Shown: in pieces, positions 14,132-25,366 of the stretch
Layout of the letters: each line of letters begins with the position of its first letter
Position numbering within the stretch: position 1 is the first letter of the stretch
Source of the DNA: Bifiguratus adelaidae
Taxonomy: Eukaryota; Mucoromycota; Endogonomycetes; Endogonales
DNA: 64,000 nt
Reading direction: 5' to 3'
Assembly (NCBI GenBank): GCA_002261195.1
Contig: MVBO01000015.1
Coordinates: 62,001-126,000 of the forward strand
Notes under the pieces: generated by a model
What the model saw: the letters and a program-made list of their open reading frames with translations, nothing else
Database searches by the model: none
Told to the model about the DNA's origin: nothing
Program-made: the position numbers and the translations under genes

Positions 14132-15580
14132 TCAGTTCTTTGGTTCACCATCACCTTGCAAGGCCTCTTTGAGAGATTGCTTGCCTGAACCTCGCTTTTT
14201 GGCCTGTGGGGTATCTTTGGACGGTTTCCATCCAATCTGACGGAATTGAGAGTGTGTTGCAAACGTAATACAATTACCTACCATGTACAATATCTGAAAA
14301 GTTGCGGGAACGGTGCCATCTTCATTACCGTGCATTTCTATGATCGACAGCTCGTGAGCGTTGCTGCTATGGCACATCATTCGAAAATATACCTTTATAA
14401 ATTGCAGCAGCCGCAGCCATGGTATCCCGTTTCATGAAGGGTCTCCTGCAGATATTGACGTGAGAATGGCTCGCCATGCTTGCTCCAGTGCTCACCTTGT
14501 CATAACCGCGTTGCTCTCACCCATGGCTTGAAGATCCTGCATCAACTCAAACATGGTAGGATAATTGACTACCACCTCGTCGATATCTACGGTCGTCAGC
14601 GTAAAACCTGCGCGAGATAACAGCGATCCGAGGTCCTTTGAATCTTTTTCATATTTTAAGTCAAATATGCATCGAGCTTTGGCAATGCTCGCTTACCGGC
14701 CATTGGGGATATCCGCGGTGATATGCCACTCTCGCGTTCCAATTCCGCCAATTGCATTGACGTGCTTATCGTGGAGTGTTCAGCGCACATGAAAGCAGGC
14801 GATTCAAAGCTTGCTTACCGAAGTTCAAAGAGCGTGTCTCCGCCAAACATGGCAGCTAAAAATACTCCGTCCGGCTTCAAAGCCCGTTGTATCTGTATAA
14901 GAGCACCAGGAAGATCGTTGACCCAGTGCAATGCTAGTGAACTAATGATGGCCTCTTGTGAGTTTTCTTCAAATGGAAGGAATTCTTCATCAACGACCAT
15001 GCGCTCGACTGGCACTAATAAGTTTAAGGTTCAGCCAGAATAGTCCGCATGCGTCGCAATCATCACCTTCATATGCCTTGTCCTGATCGCGGTGTAACAA
15101 TTTGGCTGGCAACATTTAGCGTCAGTAACGGAGGTATCAAGATGCGAAACCTACATGACAAATCGCACATGACGAGCTTGTCCATCATATCGGGATCGAC
15201 ATGCTTAATGATGTGTCCACCGCCGGAGCCCAAGTCTACTACCGTCTTGAAGGAGCGCTTAATGTCCTGTCCGTGCGGAGAGTGAGCGGCCGCAACGAAC
15301 CTAATCTCATTCTGGTGCCTACCAAGAGTCTATCGACCACCCGGAGTGCAACCTCGTCCTTCAAGTAATCCACTGTCCGGCTAAGTTCAACGTTGGTGGC
15401 CGCTCTGTCCTTTTGTTGCCGCTTCACGTCACGATTGAACACTTTAAAGCCAGTATTTGAGTCTGGCACCGAAGCAAACGAGCGACAGGCTAAGCACACT
15501 GTTGACTCAAGCCTTGACCGAGAGACTATCCGAAACACCGAACGAACAGCTGTAATGTGAGGCAAACGCTGCATGACCAT
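14132..15580 (-). CDS. Complex I assembly methyltransferase-like NDUFAF5
   Basis: SAM-dependent methyltransferase-fold protein of the NDUFAF5 type, which in mitochondria hydroxylates an Arg of NDUFS7, itself encoded 2 kb away. Exon 1 from ATG 15578-15580 has a basic presequence, then [14 protein letters not shown] and [17 protein letters not shown]. Motif I is encoded by [15 protein letters not shown]. Later come [20 protein letters not shown] and [20 protein letters not shown], both diagnostic. The C-terminal exons read [15 protein letters not shown] and [10 protein letters not shown], with stop 14132-14134. About six short introns. The start faces uS4m head-to-head across 81 bp. Confidence 0.88.
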
Positions 15581-15661
15581 ACTGAACAAAGCGACCGTGT
15601 ATGATTGGTGGCTTATCACCCAAATTTACGCTCGTCTCTCACTCTCCGTTCTGTTCGAGTC

Positions 15662-16406
15662 ATGCGGAAACCACTCTATTCCTTGAAGCGCGGGCTATTG
15701 CGCATGTCATGGAACAAGTACAATCTGTTCAACCTCGCTACTCGCACTCTACCACAAACCAACAACAAAACACTCTATCAACAGAAATGGCAGAGCAAAA
15801 AAGACACTCGAGCATACCACGGTGAACAACTCAATGAACGTCAGTTTGCCAAGATCTTTTCACCCAGATTACCCACGTCCAACACTCAATCTGGTGGTAG
15901 TGATGCCTCTGCTGGAAGTAAGCACCCTCCTGTGACTTCCTTGACGTTTGCAAGTCTAGAGCGTCGATTGGATTTTGTGGTGTTTAGAGCTTGCTTCGCA
16001 CCCAGTATCAACGCTGCTAGGCAGCTTTGTGTACACGGCAAAGTGAAGGTGAATGGGAAGAAGGTAAGTGTAGTACTCAAATGATTCAAAGATGATGTTG
16101 ACGGTCTTTTAGATGGCCCATCCTTCTCACACACTCAAACCAGGCGACATGATCTCTTTGGAGCCGAAGTCCATCTCCACCCTCAAAGCACCTGAAGATC
16201 CTTCTCAACCTCACACCTTCGTTCCGCATCCTTACTCCCAACCTCATTTATTTGTGCCCAATTATCTAGAAGTCAATTACAAGACCTGCAGCGCAGTATA
16301 TGTGCGAGATCCCATGAGCCGTCCCGGACGAGTCGAGGTACCGAGTCCGTGGCCAGCCAGTGTTCAGGCTTTGGCCTACGAGTTTTATGCCCGACGCCGA
16401 AAGTAG
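15662..16406 (+). CDS. NAM9: Mitochondrial ribosomal protein uS4m (NAM9-like)
   Basis: Small-subunit mitoribosomal protein. It starts [20 protein letters not shown], the usual beginning of fungal Nam9 proteins, which fixes the ATG at 15662. An S4 RNA-binding domain follows: [20 protein letters not shown] and [11 protein letters not shown]. One short intron (donor about 16063, acceptor about 16112) sits right after VNGKK. The second exon continues [20 protein letters not shown] and ends [12 protein letters not shown] at stop 16404-16406. It shares an 81-bp divergent promoter with NDUFAF5. Confidence 0.92.
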
Positions 16407-16577
16407 ATGGATCTGCAATGTAACATACACATAGAGAATAGTCAACAGGTTATTTCTGATCCGCGAATGCTGTCGTTGATTCGCGTTGCGTGATCTGGTT
16501 CTGCTTGGTGTCTGCCAGCCAGTCGGTTGACACGATGACACGATCGCAACTGTTCACCGAGAATCCTTCTGTAAAAT

Positions 16578-17250
16578 TCAGGTCGCCAGGACATTGAAGA
16601 AATGATAGACCTCGTCACAGTCCATCATGGCCACATGCGTACCACACTGCTCGCATCGCACAGCATGATAGTATTCGTCTGACGAGCCGTTGGTACCGTC
16701 TTGTTCAACCGCCACAGCCGTCTCGTTTCCGGAAGGATAGCGATATCGGGTGGTAATGTCGGTCAGGCAATGTTCAACAAAAATGGCGCGATATTGATCC
16801 GAGTATCGTTCATGTCTAGAAATCAGGCGTTAGCTCGCGCTGCAAAAACACATCGCATCGTACCTTTGGCAGACATAGCATAACTCTGTAAAGCACATTG
16901 GACAAGTAAGAATAGCATCTGTTTCTAGCTGGAGTTGCGAGGCCGATTTCTTCTTTTTGGTTTGGTACCGCTCTGTAACGCAAGTCATATGTGCATAAAT
17001 GCTTCTACTACAATTATCGCTACTTACTTCTGAGCCTCTTTGCCATCCAAGCTTCGTCCTTGTCGTCCTGTTCCGGGTCGTACAGTAGATCGTCGTTACT
17101 TGGTACAATCTTCTTGTCTGAATAGACATGCGGTCAATACGAAGCGACAGCGATCTAGCACCAGGTATGTCACTTACCTTTTCCTGCCTCCTCGTCTTCA
17201 GAGTCAAAATACACGTCCTCATAGGTATCTACCTTCGCGTCCACGTCCAT
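16578..17250 (-). CDS. EAPP-like E2F-associated phosphoprotein homologue
   Basis: Small acidic nuclear protein family. Exon 1 from ATG 17248-17250 reads VDTYEDVYFDSEDEEAGKGK. Exon 2 gives PSNDDLLYDPEQDDKDEAW, matching the conserved NDELLYDPxxDDxDxxW box of EAPP. The next exon holds the first zinc-ribbon half, DAILTCPMCFTELCYVCQRH. The last exons hold the second half, YYHAVRCEQCGTHVAMMD, and end EVYHFFNVLAT at stop 16578-16580. In mammals EAPP modulates E2F-dependent transcription; the fungal role is not known to me. There are four short introns. Confidence 0.82.
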
Positions 17251-17352
17251 CCTCGTCTCACGGCAACGCCTCACAGCCTATAAAATGATGACGTAGACAA
17301 AGTGATCAAGAGCATTTGGGATCGAAAGCAATTGTTGGTTTGTTTGTGTGCG

Positions 17353-18356
17353 ATGGCAACAGCATTAGGAATACAACTGGCAAGGGCAGCTCCAGGTATG
17401 CTTAGCTGCGTGTTTGGTGGCCGAGCTGCTTCAGTAGAGCAGCCTTTGGCCTTAGTGGCAATTGCCACTTTACCTCATGCGTACCGTGATGCTGATGCAG
17501 TGTGATTGCCTCCTTTCTAGTCGCTGCCCACTCTCTCATCAAGCAAACGCCACAAGCTCTCGTACAGACACGGTCGCTTGCTACAGACTTGCAAGTGAAC
17601 AAGACTGAGGTGAAGGACCTCAGCTTTGGAAAGCCCAACAATGCTGCAGGTACGTAGAGAGAGCGGTGTATCAGGTCGCGCGGGCCTGCCTGTCTTTTCC
17701 CTGGACGTTCGAGGGATTGGTGCGATGATGAGTGCTATGAGAATAGTCTTGATGGGAGAGTGTGCCTAACAAGCGCGACCCTGCAAAGCAACGCTATAAT
17801 GGTTAAATTCTAACGTCGTCTCTTTCGGCGACTAGAATACATCCTCACCAACGTTGACAAGGCCATCAACTGGGCTCGTCAAGGCTCCATCTGGCCCATG
17901 ACGTTCGGTCTTGCCTGCTGTGCTGTAGAGATGATGCACATCGCTGCATCGCGTTACGATCAAGATCGGTTGGGTATCGTCTTCCGAGCTTCTCCTCGTC
18001 AAAGTGATGTCATGATTGTGGCCGGAACACTCACAAACAAGATGGCTCCCGCTCTCCGTAAAGTGTACGATCAGATGCCTGAACCTCGATGGGTCATCAG
18101 TATGGGATCTTGCGCCAACGGAGGCGGTTACTATCATTACTCATATGCGGTTGTTCGGGGTTGCGATCGCATTGTACCGGTCGATATTTATGTGCCCGGA
18201 TGCCCACCTACCGCTGAAGCCTTGCTTTACGGTGTACTACAATTGCAAAAGAAGATGCGAAGGGTAGGTTACCATCTTACGACCGAGTTCTATATCGGGT
18301 ACTGACTCTCGTACCCTTTTCAGACCAAGACTACCACTTTGTGGTACAGACAATAG
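17353..18356 (+). CDS. Complex I subunit NDUFS7 / PSST
   Basis: Core mitochondrial NADH:ubiquinone oxidoreductase subunit that holds iron-sulfur cluster N2 at the quinone site. Exon 1 from ATG 17353 encodes the start of a presequence ([14 protein letters not shown]). Exon 2 completes it and continues to FGKPNNAA. Exon 3 starts at [18 protein letters not shown] and carries the cluster ligands in [34 protein letters not shown] and [15 protein letters not shown] last intron (ending 18323) precedes the short end [10 protein letters not shown] with stop 18354-18356. The double Cys plus the two later Cys are all present, so the subunit should be functional. Confidence 0.96.
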
Positions 18357-18635
18357 GCGATTAGCGCAACGGAAGCATCGTTGCGGAAATGTACTCTCAT
18401 ATCATCTCAATACACAAAGTCCAAAAGTGCTCCAATGGTCAATATCCACCTATTCCTTGGCATGCTGGATGCCTTTTCTCTGGGATACTATCTCCCCTTA
18501 AACTATTGACGCCAGCACTTTTTCATGGCTCGCTTGTCCATGCCAGTCCTTATATCCTTTCATCTCCTCTCTTGTTCCTTCTTTAAAGCTTGCAGCCATT
18601 TTGACTATTTTGTGACCCTTTTGTGACGAAGCGTA

Positions 18636-20263
18636 ATGCGCTTAACGATAACGACGGACGATGGCAACATTTACAACGTTGAGGTAGACTCTCAGATGGA
18701 GCTGGATAACCTCAAGGCTCTGCTTGAAGCCGAGGTAAGTATGAGCGCATATTTCGGTACAAAAGCCATGCGCAAGTTATTCACGCTACTGTTTGCGCCC
18801 TAGTCTAGCATTGCCGTGGGCGAGCAAGAGCTCTTTTATAATGGTCGGTACTTGGCTGACGACAAGCTTTCCTTGGAGCAAATTGGTGTTGGACAAGATG
18901 ATATGCTGTTGTTGAGGAAAAGGGCCCAACAACCTGTTGGTGCCCCAAACACAGGGTAAGTCACGCACTCTCACTTACGAGCGCAAAGGTCTCATTTGTC
19001 TTGAGTAGAAACGACCACGTTGATCTAATGCGTCAGCGTGTATTGAGTGATCCACGACTGTTGCAACAGCTAGCCAATGTATGTACAATGCCAGGGCCCT
19101 TTATGTATCTAATGCATCGTTTCCTCGTCTTTGTAGACAAGCCCAGAATTGGCCAATGCCGCCATGAACGATCCACAGCGATTTGCAGCCATGGTCCAAC
19201 AGATTGCGCAAAATCGACGTCAAGCGGAGATGATGCGTTCAGAACATATGGTGAGTGGCATTACCAATATCAGCATATACTTTGTGTAAGGATCAAAGAC
19301 GTGCTTACATGCTTGCTCTCATAGTCTGAACTGGCATCCGATCCCTTTGACATTGGAGCGCAACGCAAAATTGAAGAAGACATAAAACGAGAGAACATTG
19401 CGGCCAATTTGGAGGCAGCCATGGAATACAATCCAGAGAGTTTCGCTCGAGTGACACGACTCTATGTACGAGCAGAAATCAATGGGCGACAACTCGTTGC
19501 TCTAGTCGATTCAGGTGCCCAAAGCACCGTCAGTAAGTGCATTGTCGCTCAGTCTTGACTTGTATTGACCCTAAATGAATGTCTATAGTAAGCCCGGAAA
19601 CTGCTGAGGCATGTGGGCTGCTACGTCTGATGGATACCCGTTTCTCAGGCGTGGCACAAGGCGTCGGCACAGCGAAAATCCTTGGACGAATACACTCTGC
19701 GCAAATGAAATTGGACAACAATGTGTTTGTTGCCTGCTCATTCTACGTGGTTGAGGGCAAAGGCAGTGAAATGCTCTTCGGTCTAGACATGCTCAAGAGG
19801 CATCAGGTATGTTTTGACGTTCATTGAATGGATCATGCCATTTAGATCATCGCAGGCAAGCATTGATCTTCGGAAGGATGCGCTTATTATTGCGGATGCC
19901 GAAATCCTATTTCTCAAAGAGCATGAACTTCCCGAACGGCAGCGCATGATCGAAGTTCACGGTGGTGTAACGGACGAGACGCCGATGGCATCGCGGATGG
20001 CAGCCCCAACAGCTGCCAATGCTGCAGCACATCCTCCAGCGTCCTCATCCAATCCAACGAGTTCCGCCAGCGCTGGATCCAAGCCAGCCTTCCAAGGATC
20101 TCCCACAACGATACCCTCAAACCCTCCACAACAGCCCCAGCTTCCCGAAAGCTCCATTCAGACGCTCACGAATCTCGGTATATCCCGTCAAGAAGCAGTG
20201 CATGCTCTGCAAGCAACAGGTGGAAATGTAGATTTGGCGGCAAGTTTTCTGTTCCAAGGTTAG
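18636..20263 (+). CDS. DDI1: DDI1 ubiquitin-shuttle aspartyl protease
   Basis: Proteasome shuttle with a retroviral-type aspartyl protease domain. An N-terminal ubiquitin-like domain (MRLTITTDDGNIYNVEVDSQ) is followed by a helical segment NPESFARVTRLYVRAEINGR. The protease active site is LVDSGAQSTV, split by an intron after the Val. The HDD-type hydrophobic region FGLDMLKRHQ is present. A Pro/Ser/Ala-rich linker leads to a C-terminal UBA domain (LTNLGISRQEAVHALQATGG, stop 20261-20263). Having both UBL and UBA is the full-length yeast-like arrangement. There are about six short introns. The catalytic Asp is intact. Confidence 0.95.
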
Positions 20264-20289
20264 CTTTCCAATAAATTGGGTTGAACATC

Positions 20290-21187
20290 ATGTCCCTATG
20301 CACACGTTCTGCAGTGAAGCTTGCATTCACACTGCGGACGGTACCTCGTCTTTGCAGAACCTATACCACCTCCATATCCATCACCTACACACCAGCGATG
20401 CAAGCGCACATCAAGGACATGCTGCTCAAAGCACCCAAATACAAGTTCACCTACAAGTCGGACCCAGACGGAAGCATACGGGAAGCTGCGGTGCTCGTAC
20501 CCCTTTGCCATGTTGACAATGAGGCAAGCATTCTCTTTACGGTCCGCCATAGCGACATGAGAAGTCATGCTGGTGAAGTCAGGTACGCCAGGACAGGGCA
20601 CTACTAGGTCTTTGCTATTCTAACCGCATATTCTTGTTTAGCTTTCCGGGAGGAAAGAGTGGTAGGTCCTCTAGACTTAATGAATCATGCGACCTCTCTC
20701 TCATGCGCGTATACAAAAGATCCAGAAGATCCGGCCCCGCTCCATACGGCGTTGCGCGAAACAGCCGAAGAGATCTCCATCACACCCGCTTCCATCACCT
20801 TGTTAGGAGAGACACCTCCTCTACCCAATCGTGGACGAACCTTGCGCGTTCACCCTTTCATTGGCCTCATTCATAACCCCCAAAACCTCATTATCAATCA
20901 GATCAAGCATAATCCGGATGAAGTCGACCGATGTTTTGCCCTATCGTTGCGTTGGCTCCTTGATCCCCGCAACAAACATGTCATGACTGTCGATTCTGGC
21001 GTTGGCAAGGTCAAGATGCCTGCGTTTCGGACACCGGATGGCGAGATTGAGGTGTGGGGATTGACGGCCATGATTCTCGATAGTAAGTGATGCGCTTGGC
21101 ACTATAGTTTCTTGTTGCTCATGAACCGTTCTCGTACGTGTATTAGCTTTCCTACGACAGATCCATCCACTTCCCTCATCAACTTGA
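20290..21187 (+). CDS. Nudix hydrolase, NUDT7/NUDT8/PCD1-like
   Basis: Hydrolase of nucleoside-diphosphate-linked compounds; members closest to it act on CoA and its derivatives in peroxisomes or mitochondria. The protein starts MSLCTRSAVKLAFTLRTVPR, basic and without acids, so mitochondrial import is plausible. The Nudix box region is FPGGKSDPEDP then HTALRETAEEISI. The Gly-Gly-Lys part is a 20-nt-scale exon flanked by introns (acceptor near 20640, donor near 20661). A last intron after AMILD leads to TFLRQIHPLPSST with stop 21185-21187. The C-terminus does not end in a clear PTS1 signal. Confidence 0.85.
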
Positions 21188-21483
21188 CACCAACAGATAG
21201 AACATATATAGACCCGTCGAATAAACCTAGACTGTTTCTATATGAACAAACTCCCACTTCGCCTTGATCACCCATAACCCTATTCTGATGATTGACGCCT
21301 TGAGGCGAGCCATTGTTCGCCTGTCTCGAGGATCAAAGCTATGGAATGGTTATATCCTTTGTCTCAGGTACGTCATTTGGCCAGTTTCCTTTTATGGCAG
21401 CGAACAAAGATCCATTGGATTGCTTGTCTCGCACTATCCCTCTCTTCCTTATCGCCGCCTTCGCGCCTTCTCAACGCATTGAC

Positions 21484-22273
21484 ATGGCCCCATCCAGGTC
21501 CATACTAAAGACCCGAGCAATTTTTTGTTCACTCGCGACGAGTCTGGCGTTGTCGTCAGCCATGTATCAACCGCATAATGGAACGGCGAGTATTACCCAC
21601 TACGATCTTAGTACGAGTGGTCCGCCGGCTTGTGGATGCGTTGCCAACATGACAAAGTATCCCATGGCTGCCATGAATCAGAATGCCTACGGTGCAACGA
21701 GTAATGCAGGTAAGGTACTTGTCAAAGCGCGACATAAAGGTGCTCAATAACATGACAGGCCCTGGTCCAGCCTGCGGCCAATGCTACAACGTCACCATTT
21801 TTGCCGCCATATCCACCCATTACAATGTCACCAACCCACCTTCCATCGTTGTCAAAATAGGCGACGAATGCCCCAACGATCGAGGCAATGCTCAATGGTG
21901 CGCTCAAACGGATACCACGCCCAATCACTACGGCACTTTTATGCACTTTGACTTTGCGCAACAAACGCTTCCACCCAATTTCTGGCCTAACCCTCCCAAC
22001 GTCACCTCGGATCTAGGTGAATGGTGGGGGAATTATACTGAGGTGGATTGCAAGTATTGGGCGGGGTACAATGATTCGACTGCTCTTGGCGCGGCGACCA
22101 AGGACGATTGCTGTCCCGCCAATCCCATGATCAATGGCAATTACTGTCCCTTTCAGGATGGGAAGCCTTACAATGGTACTGAACTGGTACCGAGCGAACA
22201 GATTAGCGGCGGTGCGCGTGTGGAGATTGGATGGGGCTTGGTGGTGACGGGATTGGTATGGTTGTTGCTATGA
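21484..22273 (+). CDS. Secreted GH45-like / double-psi barrel protein, possible GPI anchor
   Basis: A signal peptide (residues about 1-28, ending near LALSSA) is followed by a Cys-rich domain resembling GH45 subfamily C endoglucanases and expansin/loosenin-like proteins: ACGCVANMTKYPMAAMNQNA, GPGPACGQCYNVTI, IVVKIGDECP and HYGTFMHFDFA. One intron separates ATSNA from GPGPACG. Several N-glycosylation sequons occur. After SEQISGGARVEIG the protein ends in a hydrophobic run, WGLVVTGLVWLLL, with no charged residue after it. This is what a GPI-anchor signal looks like. A role in plant or fungal cell wall loosening or cellulose attack is inferred. Stop 22271-22273. Confidence 0.75.
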
Positions 22274-22585
22274 AGAGGATACCCTACAGTGTGGTTAGAG
22301 AACCTATCGGTCCATGCGTATTCACAGGTCGATATAGGGAAGGAGAGATATATGTATAGTATATAAACAAAAAGGTGTACAGCGGATGGGTACAGACATT
22401 GAGTAGGATAATAAAGGTATAATTATCGTTTAGTAATACTCAAGGAGCCTTGAACCTTTCGAAAAGGTAGACACCAGAGGCACGTTCTTTCATAACCTCA
22501 AGCCAACAAGGAAATATCAATGCACAAGGTATCTAAGGTGTATGCAAGACATTACGCTCAGGTACACGAAAGGTGGTCTGTCTCT
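22274..22585. other. Convergent intergenic region
   Basis: 312 bp between the 3' ends of the GH45-like gene and TSC13. It is relatively A/T-rich near 22330-22440, as expected for 3' processing signals on both strands. No gene or RNA was recognised. Confidence 0.4.
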
Positions 22586-23679
22586 TTAGGCAATGAGAGG
22601 AAACATGGCTTTGCGGTTCTTTGGATAATTGGGAAAATCCCGCTTATAAGCCTTGTGTTTCTTGATGGCCCACACATACATTTGTCCCGTAGCGACGACA
22701 TTGAAAAGAACAGCTAGGGAAAAGGAGTGTCAGCAAGGTGGCAGATGGGCGCCAATGATGACATACCTGACCAACTCTTGGTGAGAAAGCATACAGTGGT
22801 CCAAGAGATAAATTCAAAGAAATAATTGGGAAAGGAGACGAGAGAGAAGCCGTATCCATAGGGGATGGCACGCGTCTTGGTTCCCGGAGGTCGGAGATTG
22901 CGCACCGTGTAATGTGTCTTGAGATTTGACAGCTCGCCAAACTAGACACCGTCAGCATCGTGCATCGTGCATCCAAAGGCACTTCTAGTGTCTAACTTAC
23001 CACCCACAATGCCAAGCATGCATAGATGTACAGGTCACTTCGGGCTGCGGCGGCCTTGCCAGCTTGAAACCAGGGCCCATACACCCAAAAGGCGAGATTG
23101 ACACCGCTCAAGATCCAATAATGAGCCGAATTCTTGAAGATATTGCGGAAAGGCATCGTTCCATGCGAGAATCGATGTACAAACAACGTCTCATATTCAC
23201 GCTTCAAAAAGTGGAGCATGACCATGATAAAGGTCAAGGTCTGCATGGTCGAGTGTTCAATCTCGGTGCCATAGATCAGTTTGGACAAGTAGTAAAAGAT
23301 GGGATGGATGAAGAGCGGTCCACCATACTCAATCAGGAACACGGTTTGCCAACCAATCTGAGGACCTAGCTCAATACGGTGAGCAACGGCTTCTATGCCA
23401 GCCTTTCCTTCTCTTCTTCTACTTACCGAGATCCTTGAACTGAACACTGCCACCGTCTTCAATGCCAAACGATGCAAGCGTTGCCGAGTCATGCGCATCC
23501 AACACCTTCTTGTCCGGTGTCGTCACTCGTTGCCGATCCAACGTGTATTTGGGAAACTCGCGCTGAATAGCCTTGGCCAAGTCATGAGCAGTAAGAGACT
23601 TGGGTGTCCCGTCGAGTTCCAGAGTCTTTGGGAAGCGAGTCGACTTTGACCCAGGACGCGCCGTGAGTGTGATCTTCAT
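22586..23679 (-). CDS. TSC13: Very-long-chain enoyl-CoA reductase
   Basis: ER membrane enzyme that carries out the last reduction in each cycle of very-long-chain fatty acid elongation, so it acts downstream of the ELO enzyme encoded at 47.8 kb. The N-terminal ubiquitin-like domain starts MKITLTARPGSKSTRFPKTL (ATG 23677-23679). The catalytic membrane part contains IGWQTVFLIEYGGPLFIHP, LHFLKREYETLFVHRFSH and IFKNSAHYW. Late exons encode RAIPYGYGFSLVSFPNYFFE and WAIKKHKAYKRDFPNYPKNR, with end MFPLIA and stop 22586-22588. The Gln and Tyr near IPYGYGF are the conserved active-site region. Three introns. Confidence 0.95.
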
Positions 23680-24057
23680 GGGGGCGAGAAATTGGGTCAA
23701 AGCAAGACAAAGAGAAGGAGAAGCGTTTGACAGATTGGAGTGTGGATACTGATGAACAGAGCATCAGGGATGTCGCTTTGCACTATGCATGATCCTCCTT
23801 GTATGTATTCTCAGTATCTATTGCACTCTAACCCATTGTGTTCTTGAGCTATCGCACTTTACTTGACAGATCCTGGTCATTGCAATTCCCATCATTTCTT
23901 TGTCACTTGCTCTCTATCTCTCCCTCCTCTCTCCTCTCCCTCCCTACCTGCTCCTTCCTCTCCACACTCTCTTTATCCATCCACGGCCATCCCATGGATT
24001 GGCAGGTGACAATTTCGTGGGAATCCATCCGGTTCTTTTCTCTTGCTTCACTTGACC
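23680..24057. promoter_or_regulatory. Divergent promoter region with CT-rich tract
   Basis: 378 bp between the divergent TSC13 and hydroxyacyl-CoA dehydrogenase starts. Bases about 23900-23985 are a dense CTCT/CCTC tract on the + strand directly upstream of the dehydrogenase start. Both genes act in acyl-CoA metabolism, one in elongation and one in breakdown. No specific factor site was identified. Confidence 0.4.
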
Positions 24058-25235
24058 ATGTTTACACTCGCACACGTAAGTCATTGGCATACAGAGAAGG
24101 CACGCCTGTCACTCACTCTACATAGGCAACTGGAGCTTCACGTCCATTGGCAAGAGCAATGTCGGTAAGTGTTGCCATGTCGGCTATTCGGAGTGAAGGC
24201 TAACACGGGTGTGAGCTAAGACTCAGGTACAACGCCTCGGCGTGGTGGGCGCAGGTCAAATGGGATTGGGAATAGCCTTGGTGGCTGCCAAAGTTGCCAA
24301 GTTGCCTGTGATCCTGATGGATACAAAGCAAGAACAGATCGATAAGGGTCTCAAGTTTATGGGTGAGTTGCAGACGATGATAAGGGCCTTTGGCAGATCG
24401 GACTGAGCGGCACTTAGAAAAGCTGTTGGAGAAGGATGTGGCCAAGAATCGAATTAGCTCAGAAGATGCCGCCGCCGCCATCAAGCGCGTCACCGCAACC
24501 TCTTCGTTGAAAGATTTTAGCGATATCGACATGGTGATTGAGGCGGTCTCGGAAAATGAGATCTTGAAGCAATCCATCTTTGCAGAGCTGGACAAGTGGA
24601 CCAAGCCAGAAGCGATTCTTGCTACCAACACGAGTTCAATTAGCATCACCAAGATTGCTGCTGCCACGCAAAAGGCCGATCGGGTAAGTGTTGTATCTCT
24701 TGTCATCCATACACGCGCAACCCCTTGTTGACCAGATGATGATAGGTCATTGGTATGCATTTCATGAACCCAGTACCCGTGATGAAGTTGGTGGAAATCA
24801 TTCCCGGTTTGCAAACATCCTCTGCGACCTTGGACGCCACCAAGGCCTTGGCGACAGCCATGGGAAAGACATGCACAACATCGCAAGATGTCCCTGGCTT
24901 CGTCGCGAATCGTTTGTTGATGCCCTACATCAATGAGGCCATCATGACCTTGGAGAGCGTAAGTCAAATATGGATGCGATATGGCATGCTCATCCCGTCT
25001 TTAGGGCATTGCTACTCGGGAAGATATCGATACCACCATGAAGCTCGGTTGCAACATGCCGATGGGTCCGCTCACCCTAGCCGATTTCATTGGCCTCGAC
25101 ACCTGTCTCGCCATCATGAAGGTCATGTATGACGGTACCGGTGACTCCAAATTCAGACCTTCTGTTCTCTTGCAAAAGTATGTGGATGCTGGCTGGATGG
25201 GCAAAAAGAGTGGCCGAGGCATCTATGAGTATTAG
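24058..25235 (+). CDS. 3-hydroxyacyl-CoA dehydrogenase
   Basis: NAD-dependent enzyme of beta-oxidation or of short-chain 3-hydroxybutyryl-CoA metabolism. Exon 1 is tiny (MFTLAH) and exon 2 encodes [13 protein letters not shown], together a short basic presequence. Then comes the NAD-binding glycine motif, [20 protein letters not shown]. Catalytic segments are [35 protein letters not shown] (with the catalytic His) and [18 protein letters not shown]. The C-terminal dimer domain reads [20 protein letters not shown] and ends [10 protein letters not shown], stop 25233-25235. Six exons. The short presequence-like N-terminus suggests mitochondria, but targeting is not certain. Confidence 0.93.
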
Positions 25236-25366
25236 ACATGCGCATTCCATAGACGAAATAATAAATGCATTGAACATTTCGGAAGGTGGTATGGTGATGC
25301 AATTGAAAATGACTAATGTTACAGGATGGCGTTGTGTACATGAGGGTATGATAAAGCAGACGTAGA

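Noticed and set aside
19480-19830. Retroviral-type aspartyl protease motif (DSGAQS)
   Set aside because: It lies between ubiquitin-like and UBA domains in a normal DDI1 gene, so it is not a retroelement remnant. No reverse transcriptase or LTR is nearby.
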